A DNA stretch of 64,000 nt from an uncultured Erysipelotrichaceae bacterium (GCA_900314865.1 OMWW01000005.1:48805-112804); one strand, 5' to 3'. Shown: positions 9,230 through 18,738, numbered from the stretch's first letter. The notes: generated by a model from the letters alone, not told the origin. Translations and numbers: made by a program.

Positions 9230-10762
9230 CTACAACATCTGAGAGAAGACATTAAGCAAATAACAGATAACTTTTGTAAAGAATCCAAGTTTAACATCGT
9301 TGATGTTTACTAGTTCACTGTGTTCGTAGCAATCAAGTAAGTCATCTTCGACATCTTTGACCGCTTCACTATGCATAAAGATGGCGCCACATTCAAAGTG
9401 ATGAACCAAGCTACGGTAGTCCATGTTAATCGTGCCAATAAAAGCAATCTTACCATCAACAACGACCGCCTTTTCATGGTTAAAACCTTCGTTATAGGTA
9501 TAGACTTTTACTCCAGCTTCAATAAGATCAGGGAAATATCTCATTGCCATCTTATAAACAAGTTTCTTATCTGGAATGCCAGGAAGAAGAATCCTGATAT
9601 CCACTCCACGATATCCAGCACGGATAATTGAAGACTTCAAATTCTCGGTTGGAATGAAGTAAGGAGTACAAATATAGACGGTTTCTTTCGCGTTTTCGAT
9701 CATATTAACGAATGTACTCTCACCAGTGTTATGTTCATAAAATGGCTCTGGTCCATCTCCAAAAGGAGTAACCAAAGCGTTTTCCGAATAACGTTCATAT
9801 TGGTAATTCAAATATTTATCGTAATCAGATAATTTGAGTTGCGCTAAATCGAAAAGAGAAAGGAAGATGAAGATTAAATTATTGATAGCAGGACCTTCAA
9901 TTTTAATCATCGCATCTTTCCAATAACCAAACCTTACAATTTCGTTTGCGTATTCATCGGCGAGGTTCATACCTCCGGTAAAGGCCATTTTATGATCGAT
10001 AACAGCAATCTTTCTATGATCACGGTTATTAAATAAACCAGAAAGAACAGGGACGAAAGGATTAAAGCGATAACATTTGATGCCTTTTTTTCTCATTTGA
10101 CTTGGATAAACACTATGCATAAGGCCAGCACATCCAATATCATCGTAAAGAAGTCTGACTTCTACACCTTCTTTGGCCTTTTGAAGCAAAACTTCTTCAA
10201 TACGTTTCCAATAAATACTATGTCTATCAATGATAAAGAATTCCATGAAGATGAACTCTTTAGCGCTTTTTAATTCTTCAATGAATTTAGGGAACCATTC
10301 TTCACCAGATTTATAATATGTAACTCTATTTCCATATGTTGGAGTATAACGCATAGCGTTACCTAAGAATTGGAATGTTGGAGTGTATGGATTTTTACTC
10401 TTTAAAAGTTCGTCCATATCAATCGAATATTTAGGGAAATATTTCTTCGCTAATTTCTTAACACCTCTTTCAACACGAGTGTATTTAGGTTTTAAACCAT
10501 GGTTAGCAAAAAAGACATAAATCAAAGCACCCAAAACCGGGAAGAGAAGAACAACGACAATCCAAGGGATTTTTAAATCCGGAGTTCCTCCGCGATTAAC
10601 AATTATTAACAAGACTATGATTGAAATAAATACATAGAAGATAACAGTATATACCCAAATCAATTCAAGGTAGACCGCTGCAGCTAATACTAAAGCTATC
10701 TCAATCAATAAGATTAAGAGCATCAACGCTAATCTAGAAAAAATTTTCTTCAACATTTTCAT
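9230..10762 (-). CDS. cls: Cardiolipin synthase (phospholipase D family)
   Basis: A 510-residue membrane enzyme joining two phosphatidylglycerol molecules into cardiolipin. Two N-terminal transmembrane helices (about residues 10-60) are followed by two phospholipase-D domains. Their HKD motifs are His249-x-Lys-x4-Asp and His429-x-Lys-x4-Asp, each followed by a Gly-rich or INMD segment. The length matches the family. The start lies 6 bases after the tcdA stop, so the two are co-transcribed. A second paralogue is encoded at 20292-21815 and is also full length with both HKD motifs. Confidence 0.93.
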   Translation of the reverse strand: MKMLKKIFSRLALMLLILLIEIALVLAAAVYLELIWVYTVIFYVFISIIVLLIIVNRGGTPDLKIPWIVVVLLFPVLGALIYVFFANHGLKPKYTRVERGVKKLAKKYFPKYSIDMDELLKSKNPYTPTFQFLGNAMRYTPTYGNRVTYYKSGEEWFPKFIEELKSAKEFIFMEFFIIDRHSIYWKRIEEVLLQKAKEGVEVRLLYDDIGCAGLMHSVYPSQMRKKGIKCYRFNPFVPVLSGLFNNRDHRKIAVIDHKMAFTGGMNLADEYANEIVRFGYWKDAMIKIEGPAINNLIFIFLSLFDLAQLKLSDYDKYLNYQYERYSENALVTPFGDGPEPFYEHNTGESTFVNMIENAKETVYICTPYFIPTENLKSSIIRAGYRGVDIRILLPGIPDKKLVYKMAMRYFPDLIEAGVKVYTYNEGFNHEKAVVVDGKIAFIGTINMDYRSLVHHFECGAIFMHSEAVKDVEDDLLDCYEHSELVNINDVKLGFFTKVICYLLNVFSQML

Positions 10763-10768
10763 CGTTAT

Positions 10769-11491
10769 CTATTTTATGTCTTTTTTACTAGAATTACATA
10801 GTAAAGTCTTAATAACTTCACTAGCAATGATTAGTCCCATTGAAGAAGGGACAAAACTTGAAGAGCCAGGAGTGCCTCTTCTTTTATCATCTTTGATATC
10901 TACTTTAATAGGTTCTTCTTTAGAATACACAACTTTAAGAGAATTAATATTTCTTTTTCTTAATTCATGACGAAGGACCTTTGCCAATGGATCGACCGAA
11001 GTCTTATAAATATCACTTACTTCTAGCTTGGTTGGGTCGAGTTTATTGCCTGCACCTAAAGCAGAAATAATTGGTTTCTGTAGCGTCTTTGCCATACAAA
11101 TGAGCGATATCTTCGCACTCACATTGTCAATGGCATCAACAATATAATCATATTCGCTCAAATCAAATTCATCTTCATTACTAGGAAGATATAATTTCTT
11201 AATCGCTTTCACTTTACAATCCGGATTAATAGAAAGAATGTGCTCTTTCATGACATCAACTTTACTTCTTCCAATTGTATTTAATGAGGCCACTAATTGG
11301 CGGTTGAGATTGCTTTCTTCAACATTGTCACTATCAACAATAGTAATTTTACCAAGACCAGATCTAATAAGTGCGTCAACGACATGACCACCAACGCCAC
11401 CGATTCCAAAAACAATAACGTTGCTATCCACAATGTTATTAAAGCCTTCTTCGCCAACTAGAGAAATAAAACGAGAGAATTTTTCTTGCAT
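10769..11491 (-). CDS. tcdA: tRNA threonylcarbamoyladenosine dehydratase (TcdA/CsdL, ThiF family)
   Basis: A 240-residue E1-like enzyme that cyclises t6A37 of tRNA to ct6A using ATP. The nucleotide-binding loop GIGGVGG is near residues 29-35, followed by the IVDSDNVEESNLNRQ segment of ThiF/MoeB proteins. The C-terminal RRGTPGSSSFVPSSMG stretch is characteristic of TcdA rather than MoeB or ThiF. No ThiS/MoaD partner is adjacent. mtaB at 40950 also acts on t6A37, so two separate t6A derivatisation steps are encoded in this window. Confidence 0.87.
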   Translation of the reverse strand: MQEKFSRFISLVGEEGFNNIVDSNVIVFGIGGVGGHVVDALIRSGLGKITIVDSDNVEESNLNRQLVASLNTIGRSKVDVMKEHILSINPDCKVKAIKKLYLPSNEDEFDLSEYDYIVDAIDNVSAKISLICMAKTLQKPIISALGAGNKLDPTKLEVSDIYKTSVDPLAKVLRHELRKRNINSLKVVYSKEEPIKVDIKDDKRRGTPGSSSFVPSSMGLIIASEVIKTLLCNSSKKDIK

Positions 11492-11532
11492 GACTCTATT
11501 ATAGTAAAAAGAAAAGAAGGAATAAACCTTCT

Positions 11533-12546
11533 TTACATTTCTGCTTCCTTATCTGCTTCGTCAAACATCTTAAGCAAATCTTCAACAGTTAATTTTTCTT
11601 TTTCTTTTCCGGATACATCTAAGATGATGTGCCCGAGGTGGAACATGATTAAGCGAGTACCATAAGTCAAAGCATCTTTCATGTTATGAGTAACCATTAA
11701 AGTTGTCATTTGATTTTCTTTAACAATCTTATCTGTTAGTTCAAGAACTTTCTTTGCGGTTTTAGGATCTAATGCCGCAGTGTGCTCATCTAATAACAAG
11801 ATTTGTTTTGTTAAGTCGAATTTCGCTCTTATGGCAGCGTCAAATTCATGTTTCGCCAAAGTGATTTTATTTTTCTTTTCTTCTTTGGAGAGGTTAGCAT
11901 CGGCTTTAATATCAGCAAGTTTCTTATTGAGTTCGTCTTTACGGAGGTTAAATTCGTTCTCAAATTCTTGCTTCGCCAATTCTTCGCCTTTACCAGAGAA
12001 GAGAATATAATCATGTTTCATCATATTGAAGTTTGGACGATTACGCATTGTGGCCATTAACAAAGTTAATGCTTGTCTTTGTCCACCACTCATGACGCCA
12101 ACTTTTTGATTTAAACGATCTTCAAGACCTAAACCAAAACGTTTAAGCTCTTCAATAAAATATTTTTTGTCTTCCTTAGAGAATCCCCATTTGATTGGTG
12201 AGTGAACTCTACCTCTAACAAAGGCTACCTCAAGGTTCTCAAGAACACTCATATCGGCAGCGGTTCCTCGCATTGGATCTTGGAAGACACGACCGAAATA
12301 CGCCGCTCTTTTAGCTTCGCTAAGATGTGTTATATCTCTACCATTAAGAAGCACTTTTCCTTTATCAGGGATTAAAGAACCACTAACGATATTTAAGGTT
12401 GTGGATTTACCACTTCCATTACCACCAATGATCGTCACAAATTCGCCAGGTTTAATTTGAAGAGTAATATTATCAAGAGCAGTTCTTTCATCTTCTGCTG
12501 CGCCTGTAAGATTAAAAGTCTTAGTGACATTTACTAATTCAAGCAT
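11533..12546 (-). CDS. ABC transporter ATPase with a charged insertion before Walker B
   Basis: The 337-residue ATPase of a COG2984/4120/1101-type (TrpXYZ-like) import system. The Walker A is GGNGSGKST with Lys47, the signature is MSGGQRQ at 152-158, the Walker B is QILLLDEH at 248-255, the D-loop is AALD, and the switch His is His287. The signature-to-Walker-B distance is about 100 residues, where the family usually has about 25. The extra ~75 residues (about 169-247) are Lys/Glu-rich and look like a helical hairpin. All catalytic motifs are intact, so it should be active. The start ATG abuts the permease stop, and its ribosome site (GGAGG) lies inside the permease gene. Confidence 0.88.
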   Translation of the reverse strand: MLELVNVTKTFNLTGAAEDERTALDNITLQIKPGEFVTIIGGNGSGKSTTLNIVSGSLIPDKGKVLLNGRDITHLSEAKRAAYFGRVFQDPMRGTAADMSVLENLEVAFVRGRVHSPIKWGFSKEDKKYFIEELKRFGLGLEDRLNQKVGVMSGGQRQALTLLMATMRNRPNFNMMKHDYILFSGKGEELAKQEFENEFNLRKDELNKKLADIKADANLSKEEKKNKITLAKHEFDAAIRAKFDLTKQILLLDEHTAALDPKTAKKVLELTDKIVKENQMTTLMVTHNMKDALTYGTRLIMFHLGHIILDVSGKEKEKLTVEDLLKMFDEADKEAEM

Positions 12547-13566
12547 CTATATATCCTCCTCTTTTTTCTGACGTTTTTTCAAAAGCAAATAGTTCCGCAA
12601 ATCTCTTGTTCGTTTACGAATTCTTTCTTTTAATAAGCCAATCATCAAAGCGATAACAATTAATACTGCGTATAGTAAGCTCATCAATTGAGTTGGTAAG
12701 CCTAATCTAATTGCGATATTAACGATGATATAGTAGAAGATTGCGCCTAAGGCAACAGAGATAATCCAGTTCTTGAAGGATTTTTTTCCAAAAATAGTTT
12801 CACCAATGATGATTGAGGCTAAACCAACTACCAAGAAACCTTGCGCACTCGTAACAGTCGCACTTCGACTGCTTTGTACGAATAAGGCACCTGCTAGTCC
12901 AATTAATCCGTTTGCGATAGCAATACAGACAATTGTAGCTAAGCTGGTGTTAATACCTTGAGCCTTGGCCATTGATTCATTCATACCAGTTGCTCTAATT
13001 GCCATGCCGTATTGAGTGCCGAAGAAGAAATAGATGGCAAACATAACTACTCCAACAACTCCGAGCATAACAGCGATTTTAATCAAATCACCATATGGGA
13101 ATTCAGGGGTAACATAGCTATTAGTCTTTTCAGAGAATTTCCATGGATATAAAAGTGAGAAAATTGTTTGTTGCTTTCCTCCATATTTAATGGAGAAAGA
13201 AACTTGTTCTGCAAAAGGACTAACAAGACCGTTTTGCATTCCAAAGAATAAGAACGCAATAGAGGCAGCAGCAGTCATGGTAATAATGCCACTTAGCAGT
13301 TTAGGTATTTTTAAATACCTATTTAGAACACCTGTAATAGTGCCACAAATAAAACCAACTAAGAATCCTAATAAAGTTGCAAGCCAAGGATTATATCCGT
13401 TATAGATCATAACCCCACAAAGAGCCGCTCCTAATAAAAAGCTTCCTTCGGCGGTTAAATCGGCAAAATCAAGGAGTCGATATGTGAGGAAAATACCAAG
13501 CGCCAATAAGCAACATGGTAATCCCATTGTGAATATATTTAATACAACACTAAGAAAATCTTCCAT
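12547..13566 (-). CDS. ABC transporter permease (COG4120 type)
   Basis: A 339-residue integral membrane permease with about eight or nine hydrophobic helices, the Gly-rich IRATGMNESMAKAQGIN segment typical of the EAA-like coupling loop in this branched-chain-permease-like family, and a basic C-terminal tail. It lies between the binding-protein gene (3-base gap) and the ATPase (no gap). Relatives transport tryptophan, tyrosine or related amino-acid-like ligands in Firmicutes. The ligand here is not fixed by the sequence. Confidence 0.85.
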   Translation of the reverse strand: MEDFLSVVLNIFTMGLPCCLLALGIFLTYRLLDFADLTAEGSFLLGAALCGVMIYNGYNPWLATLLGFLVGFICGTITGVLNRYLKIPKLLSGIITMTAAASIAFLFFGMQNGLVSPFAEQVSFSIKYGGKQQTIFSLLYPWKFSEKTNSYVTPEFPYGDLIKIAVMLGVVGVVMFAIYFFFGTQYGMAIRATGMNESMAKAQGINTSLATIVCIAIANGLIGLAGALFVQSSRSATVTSAQGFLVVGLASIIIGETIFGKKSFKNWIISVALGAIFYYIIVNIAIRLGLPTQLMSLLYAVLIVIALMIGLLKERIRKRTRDLRNYLLLKKRQKKEEDI

Positions 13567-13569
13567 ACA

Positions 13570-14568
13570 TTAATCAATATTTCTGCATTTAGATTTTACG
13601 CTGTCAGGTAAAACAACGCCAGCATCAGCTGCATTAGATAAGCTCATTACATATTCGCATTCTTCAGCTTCAGCACCCACTAAAGGAATGTCTTTAGCGG
13701 CTTTTTCACCTTTGATAATGGAAACAGCCATCTTACCAGTTTTCTTTCCAAGTTCGGTATAGTTAATGGATTTAGTAACAGAACCACAGTTTTTAAGCAT
13801 TGATTCTTCACCACAAACAACTAAGATGCCTTTTCCGGAAACCGCACTACTGATAGCACCTGGGTTTTCAGCGATTGTGTTATCGGTTGGAATGTAAATT
13901 GCATCAATTCCATCAGTAGAGGCCAAAGCGCTTGCAACTGTAAAGATGTCGCTTGATCCAGTACAAGTACTGACAATAGCTTCCATTCCTAAAGATTCGA
14001 TCTTAGGAACTGCCATTTCGGATTGAATCCTGCTATTAGTTTCGGTAGCAGTATAAATAATACCAACTTTATCCGCGTCAGGATTGCATTCTTTGATTAA
14101 TGCGATTTGTTCCTCGACTGGATTCATGTCTGTTGTTCCACAGCAGAAACCACTACCATTGTCTTTAGAAGGAATTAATCCAGCGGCTACAGGATCAGTA
14201 ACAGCAGTGAATAAAAGGGACGCTTTTTCTTCTTTGCCTTTTTCTTCAACAGTGCCTTTTAAGACTTGGGAAATTGTAGTACCAACACCTAAAAGAATAT
14301 CGCATTGGCTAACAAGGTCTAACGCTAAAGCATTAGTATCACTTCCCGAAGGGTTTGGCATTCTTAAAATTGGTTCGACGTTAATTCCATTAGCACGAAT
14401 TTCACTTAAGAATCCGTTTGTCGCGGCGCTTAAGGCTGGGTGATTTGGTTGAAGAATACCAATCTTCACAGAATTACCAGATGATCCGCCTTCGCTACTT
14501 CCACAACTTGTCATACTCACGATAGACATTGTAGCGACCGCTAAACTCATTAATAGAGACTTTTTCAT
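13570..14568 (-). CDS. ABC transporter substrate-binding lipoprotein (COG2984, TrpX-like)
   Basis: A 332-residue extracytoplasmic binding protein. The lipobox is Met-Thr-Ser-Cys with Cys22, followed by a Gly/Ser linker. The mature part has the periplasmic-binding fold of COG2984: VKIGILQPNHPAL at the start of the first lobe, VSQCDILLGVGTT, and IYIPTDNTIAENP in the second. It is the first gene of the three-gene import operon. There is a GGAGG site before ATG 14568. The 270-base leader shows no T-box signature (no AGGGTGGNACCGCG), unlike many trpXYZ operons. Confidence 0.87.
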   Translation of the reverse strand: MKKSLLMSLAVATMSIVSMTSCGSSEGGSSGNSVKIGILQPNHPALSAATNGFLSEIRANGINVEPILRMPNPSGSDTNALALDLVSQCDILLGVGTTISQVLKGTVEEKGKEEKASLLFTAVTDPVAAGLIPSKDNGSGFCCGTTDMNPVEEQIALIKECNPDADKVGIIYTATETNSRIQSEMAVPKIESLGMEAIVSTCTGSSDIFTVASALASTDGIDAIYIPTDNTIAENPGAISSAVSGKGILVVCGEESMLKNCGSVTKSINYTELGKKTGKMAVSIIKGEKAAKDIPLVGAEAEECEYVMSLSNAADAGVVLPDSVKSKCRNID

Positions 14569-14620
14569 AAAACATACCTCCGTTTAAATAAAAAGTTTGA
14601 TGCATAACACCAAACAACAA

Positions 14621-14758
14621 CTATTCTCGATTAAGATTTTCATTACTGTCAGGTGTTATTGATAACCCTAACAGCAAAAAGCCTAGAGCTATCACTACTA
14701 GATAAAGTAATAAAAATAATAATAGGCAAAGCTTTTCATTTTGTTTCTCTAATTGCAA
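14621..14758 (-). CDS. Possible 45-residue single-helix membrane peptide
   Basis: A short reading frame in the leader of the binding-protein gene. From a TTG start it would encode a charged N-terminus, about 22 consecutive hydrophobic residues rich in Leu, Val and Ile, and a polar tail. No ATG and no convincing ribosome site precede it. The hydrophobic pattern is the only support, so it could be chance. The surrounding leader (14569-14838) is otherwise AT-rich with no clear feature. Confidence 0.25.
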   Translation of the reverse strand: MQLEKQNEKLCLLLFLLLYLVVIALGFLLLGLSITPDSNENLNRE

Positions 14759-14838
14759 ATATTCTATTTCTTTATATTGCTTATATCAACATTTTTTTAA
14801 TCAAAATACTGTAATAGAGAATCTTGCCACTATTATCC

Positions 14839-15828
14839 TTATGACAAAAACTTAAGTTTTTTTATCCTCTTGTCTAGTAATTTATAAATGTAATAAGTTA
14901 ACAGAGATAGACTCAATACAAATAGATACACCATAATGGTTTTACCGGCGTATGTGCTCACAAACGAACTGACATCTGTAGCGCCAACCATCATCGCTTG
15001 GTTATATAAATAGATGATATAGGTGAAATCATCTGTTAACTTCAATAAAGGAATGTCCTTATAAGCATTAATGAACTTAAAGATCATCGCAAATAAGAAC
15101 AAAGAGGAAACACCAAATAAGGATAAGAAGATGTTTCGATAAACGTGTATATATTTCTTCACCTTAAATGATCCATCGATAAAGGAATGAGAAATATAAA
15201 TAAAGGCGGCAAATAAAATGGCCCAAACAATTAGTCTAATAATGTCACTCTTTGTGTATTTATTCACATAACGTGAATATCCAAAGTAACCTACGTAAAA
15301 TCCAATTAGATAACAAGAAACGATAAATAATGGGTCAACATTACACCTAATTGGAATAAACGTTTCTAAAAACATCACAAGCGGAACGATAATCAACCCA
15401 CTCCATTTCCACTTTCTAAGTAAAGGTGTAATTAAGTAACATCCTAAGATGAATGGAATGTAATAGAAATTACCAGGCGATATTAATAATGAATTATTGA
15501 ATGCTCGATGACCAACAAATAATGACAAATAGTCATAGTTATTGAGAACAAACATCGCCAACAAGTTCCATAATCCGATGACTAATAAAACCAAAATAGC
15601 GGGAAGTATTATCTTTTTAATTCGAATCAAATAAAACTTACCGACATGGTCGATAACCTTTTGAGAATACAAGAAACCGCTTAAAGCAGTTAAGCCTTGT
15701 AAAAATTTAGATAGATAAACACTCGCTACTATGTTTTTAGCGTAGATAATAAAAAAGATATGAAACTGTAGCACTAATATAGTGGCAATAAGTCGATATA
15801 GTGATAAGTTTGAATATCTTCTTTTCAT
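14839..15828 (-). CDS. Membrane acyltransferase (acyltransferase-3 family)
   Basis: A 329-residue polytopic membrane protein with about ten predicted helices. The N-terminus NLSLYRLIATILVLQFHIFF has the Arg and His spacing of acyltransferase-3 enzymes, which O-acylate extracellular polysaccharides or peptidoglycan. It lies 2 bases after the degV stop and is probably co-transcribed. The acceptor is unknown. Confidence 0.75.
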   Translation of the reverse strand: MKRRYSNLSLYRLIATILVLQFHIFFIIYAKNIVASVYLSKFLQGLTALSGFLYSQKVIDHVGKFYLIRIKKIILPAILVLLVIGLWNLLAMFVLNNYDYLSLFVGHRAFNNSLLISPGNFYYIPFILGCYLITPLLRKWKWSGLIIVPLVMFLETFIPIRCNVDPLFIVSCYLIGFYVGYFGYSRYVNKYTKSDIIRLIVWAILFAAFIYISHSFIDGSFKVKKYIHVYRNIFLSLFGVSSLFLFAMIFKFINAYKDIPLLKLTDDFTYIIYLYNQAMMVGATDVSSFVSTYAGKTIMVYLFVLSLSLLTYYIYKLLDKRIKKLKFLS

Positions 15829-15830
15829 TA

Positions 15831-16712
15831 TTAATAACTTTCTTTTCCGACATAAAATGCCGCTAAAGAGCCTGGGCCAATATGTGCGCCACTAATGACG
15901 TCATAATCATAGATTTCAATATTTTTAACTCCACCTTTACTAAGCATATCTTTAAGCTTTTCAGCGTCTTCGATGCTATTACAGTGGGTAATATAAACGA
16001 TTTGATCTTTTGAAAAATCTATATTTTCTAAGATGGTCTTACCAAGTTGTTTAATCGCGTTATTTTTACCAATCGCACTTCCAGCAAAAGCAATGTCACT
16101 TTTATCGCTTCTTTTAAGAAGGACTTTGATATTAAGTAAGCGAAGGAATCTCGCCATTGTCTTACTGACTCTTCCAGTACTAATAAGATATTTAACATTA
16201 TCAACTGTAAAATCACTTCTCACAAAATGTTTAAAAGACTCACATTCTTTGACGATTTCATCAAACGTTTTGCCTTCTTGAACCATTTCATAAGCGTGAA
16301 TGACTTGTAAGCCTTCTCCAAATCCGGCAGTCATACAGTCAATGACATCCACCATTGGTTCGTCATAATCTTTATTTATTTCATCCCTAGCCAAACAAGC
16401 AGAATTGTATGTTCCGGAAATTCCAGATGCCATAGTGAAACAAATAACTTTATTCCCTTTAGCGATTTCTTCTTTGAAAATATCGATATACATTCCTGGA
16501 GACGCTAATGATGTTTTGGTTTCCATCCCATCTGCCATATTTTGGAAATATTGTTTAGAAAAAGAAGAGACATCCATGCTGTCTTCATAACAACTGTATT
16601 CTTTATCCCCTTGTCTTAATTTAAGAGGGATGACTCTAATATCTAATTTCTTTTCTTCTATAATATTTGGGAACAAATTGCTGACCGCGTCCGCGATAAT
16701 TTTAATTTTCAT
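15831..16712 (-). CDS. DegV family fatty-acid-binding protein
   Basis: A 293-residue cytoplasmic protein of the DegV/FakB fold. It opens with KIKIIADAVSNLFPN and contains the TMASGISGTYNSA segment that lines the fatty-acid carboxylate site, then a GSAIGKNNAIKQL loop. FakB-type proteins present fatty acids to FakA kinase; no fakA is visible here. The ATG has GGAG 8 bases upstream, and this site lies in the 3' arm of a 9-bp inverted repeat (16721-16772). Confidence 0.85.
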   Translation of the reverse strand: MKIKIIADAVSNLFPNIIEEKKLDIRVIPLKLRQGDKEYSCYEDSMDVSSFSKQYFQNMADGMETKTSLASPGMYIDIFKEEIAKGNKVICFTMASGISGTYNSACLARDEINKDYDEPMVDVIDCMTAGFGEGLQVIHAYEMVQEGKTFDEIVKECESFKHFVRSDFTVDNVKYLISTGRVSKTMARFLRLLNIKVLLKRSDKSDIAFAGSAIGKNNAIKQLGKTILENIDFSKDQIVYITHCNSIEDAEKLKDMLSKGGVKNIEIYDYDVISGAHIGPGSLAAFYVGKESY

Positions 16713-16720
16713 AATTAAAT

Positions 16721-16772
16721 CTCCTGATTCGGCCCTTCACATTCAAGGTTATATTGTAGGAGCAATCAGGAG
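16721..16772 (-). promoter_or_regulatory. Inverted repeat that could sequester the degV ribosome site
   Basis: On the minus strand, CTCCTGATT (16772-16764) is perfectly complementary to AATCAGGAG (16729-16721), separated by 34 bases. The second arm contains the GGAG ribosome site of the DegV gene. The complementarity is exact and observed. Translational control is inferred. Confidence 0.4.
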
Positions 16773-16860
16773 AAAAATAAATAATTTTTTATACATAAAA
16801 CTCTAATCAATACAAGTTGTAGCGTGTTCGTTACTTTTTTAGATCTTTTTTAGTCATAAA

Positions 16861-16880
16861 TCATCATATCGATGTGATGA
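16861..16880. promoter_or_regulatory. Near-perfect 20-bp palindrome between glmS and degV
   Basis: TCATCA at 16861-16866 mirrors TGATGA at 16875-16880 around an ATCGAT core, with one mismatched pair. It lies 150 bases upstream of the degV start, a position suited to an operator. No regulator is assigned. Confidence 0.3.
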
Positions 16881-16928
16881 TAAACATCTTCAAATGGCAA
16901 TAATAAACAAAGCACTATTGAGTAAGCA

Positions 16929-16949
16929 AGTTTTAATTTTATTAAAACT
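16929..16949 (-). terminator. AT-only hairpin after glmS
   Basis: AGTTTTAAT/ATTAAAACT forms a perfect 9-bp stem with a 3-base loop, 6 bases after the glmS stop. No T-tract follows, so it may be a weak terminator or an mRNA-stabilising stem. Confidence 0.35.
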
Positions 16950-16955
16950 GGTCAA

Positions 16956-18734
16956 TTATTCAACGGTTACACTCTTAGCGAGATTTCTTGGTTTATCAAC
17001 GTTAAGTCCTTTGGCTAAAGAGACATAATAGGCTAGATAGAAGGCAACCGAAGATATAGCAACGCTAGAAAGATAATATGCATAATTTGGAACAATGATG
17101 TTATCTTCTGGTCTAGATAAGTTTTGTGTTGAAACAACATAAATCTTAGCCCCTCTAGAACGCACTTCTTCAATATTTCCTCTCATGCTCTTAGCGGTTT
17201 CTGGATCGGTGATGAAAACAATAACTGGTGTCCCCTCTTCTATAAGAGCAATTGGACCGTGCTTAAGTTCTCCTCCAGGTACTGCTTCAGAATGAATATA
17301 GCTGACTTCTTTAAGCTTTAACGAGGCTTCAAGCGATAAGAAATAGTCAAAGCTTCTTCCTAAATAGAAAATGTTTTTCTTGTCTTTAAGTTCTTCAGCA
17401 ATGTCCATGATTCTATGTTTATAACTAGTTCTAATTTCTTCCACAATTTTAAGAGCGCCACGTAAATCACTGATAACTGATTTATCATCTATTAAAGCGC
17501 TAGCAAGAATTGCTAATAAAGTCACTTGAGCAACATAAGCTTTTGTAGAGGCAACAGAAACTTCAATTCCAGCGTGTAATAGAAGCGAATAAGTACAATT
17601 TCTATCTAATGTTGATCCACCCGTGTTAGTAATAACTAGACTATTAAGATTATGTTTCTTAATGAGTTTAAGACAATGTATCAAATCAGCGGTTTCTCCC
17701 GATTGAGAAATCAAGACGATAAATGGTTTAGCACCTGGGAATGTTGGGTGGAACGCCCATTCGGAGGCGATGAATTTACTAGTTGATTTGCCTACGTTTT
17801 CAAAATATCTACCGCCCACTAAAGAAGCGTGATAAGAAGTTCCACAAGCAATAAAGATGATGTGATCGCTTTCATTTAAAGAATCTAATAATTTTTTATC
17901 AAAGATAAACTTATCGTTTTGATAATAAGTATCAATAATACGGTTGACCGAAGGAGTGATCTCTTCAATCTCCTTCAACATATAGTGAGGATATCCTTTT
18001 AAATCATGAGAAATAGATTCGATATCCTTATGAATTAAATGCTTGTTGACTTTGCTTCCATCCGCATTAAAGATGGTAATTTCTTTATCCGTGATGATTC
18101 CATATTCGTAATCATCGAGTTCCACAAAGTCGTTTGTTAAATCAATCATTGGTGAAGCGTCAGAAGCAACGAGGTTAAAATCTTTGCCTTTTCCAATCAC
18201 TAAAGGCGAGCCTTTCTTCATCACAAACAAAGAATCTGGTTCGTCTTCGTTAAACAACGCAATTGCATAATTACCCTCTAAAGACTCGGTTGTTTTCTTA
18301 ATAGCGAGCAATGTATTTTTTGTTGAAATATAGAAATGTTCAATTAAATTAGCAACGATTTCTGAATCAGTGTCACCATAGAAACGATACCCTCTAGAGG
18401 TTAAAAAGTTTTTGAGTTCAAGATAATTTTCAATTACCCCGTTATGCACTAAACATATTTTATGGTTATAGGAAATATGTGGATGAGTGTTAGCTTTATT
18501 TGGGGCGCCATGAGTTGCCCAACGGGTATGACCAATCATAACCTTTGTATGAATTTTAGTAGGAACAATTTCTGTTAAGTGTTCCACACTACCAACATCT
18601 TTAAAGATTTTAATGCCGTTATCTAAAAACGCCACTCCAGCGGAGTCATATCCACGATAATCTAGTGTTTTAAGTCCTTTTAGGACATAATCACGCGGTT
18701 CTTTTAAACCAATTGCACCCACTATTCCACACAT
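16956..18734 (-). CDS. glmS: Glutamine-fructose-6-phosphate aminotransferase
   Basis: A 592-residue cytoplasmic enzyme making glucosamine-6-phosphate from fructose-6-phosphate and glutamine, the first step of amino-sugar and peptidoglycan precursor synthesis. The N-terminal Ntn glutaminase begins MCGIVGAIG, with Cys2 as nucleophile, followed by the GYDSAG and HTRWATHG motifs. Two SIS isomerase domains follow (CGTSYHA; SQSGETAD; PGGELKHGP), ending in the usual KSVTVE. It lies 4 bases after glnA, so glutamine supply and use are co-transcribed. No glmS ribozyme can fit in the spacer. Confidence 0.97.
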   Translation of the reverse strand: MCGIVGAIGLKEPRDYVLKGLKTLDYRGYDSAGVAFLDNGIKIFKDVGSVEHLTEIVPTKIHTKVMIGHTRWATHGAPNKANTHPHISYNHKICLVHNGVIENYLELKNFLTSRGYRFYGDTDSEIVANLIEHFYISTKNTLLAIKKTTESLEGNYAIALFNEDEPDSLFVMKKGSPLVIGKGKDFNLVASDASPMIDLTNDFVELDDYEYGIITDKEITIFNADGSKVNKHLIHKDIESISHDLKGYPHYMLKEIEEITPSVNRIIDTYYQNDKFIFDKKLLDSLNESDHIIFIACGTSYHASLVGGRYFENVGKSTSKFIASEWAFHPTFPGAKPFIVLISQSGETADLIHCLKLIKKHNLNSLVITNTGGSTLDRNCTYSLLLHAGIEVSVASTKAYVAQVTLLAILASALIDDKSVISDLRGALKIVEEIRTSYKHRIMDIAEELKDKKNIFYLGRSFDYFLSLEASLKLKEVSYIHSEAVPGGELKHGPIALIEEGTPVIVFITDPETAKSMRGNIEEVRSRGAKIYVVSTQNLSRPEDNIIVPNYAYYLSSVAISSVAFYLAYYVSLAKGLNVDKPRNLAKSVTVE

Positions 18735-18738
18735 ATAA

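Noticed and set aside
14569..14838. T-box leader of the TrpXYZ-like operon
   Set aside because: The conserved T-box antiterminator sequence is absent and no specifier stem could be found.
18735..18738. glmS ribozyme
   Set aside because: Only 4 bases separate glnA and glmS, leaving no room for the ribozyme.
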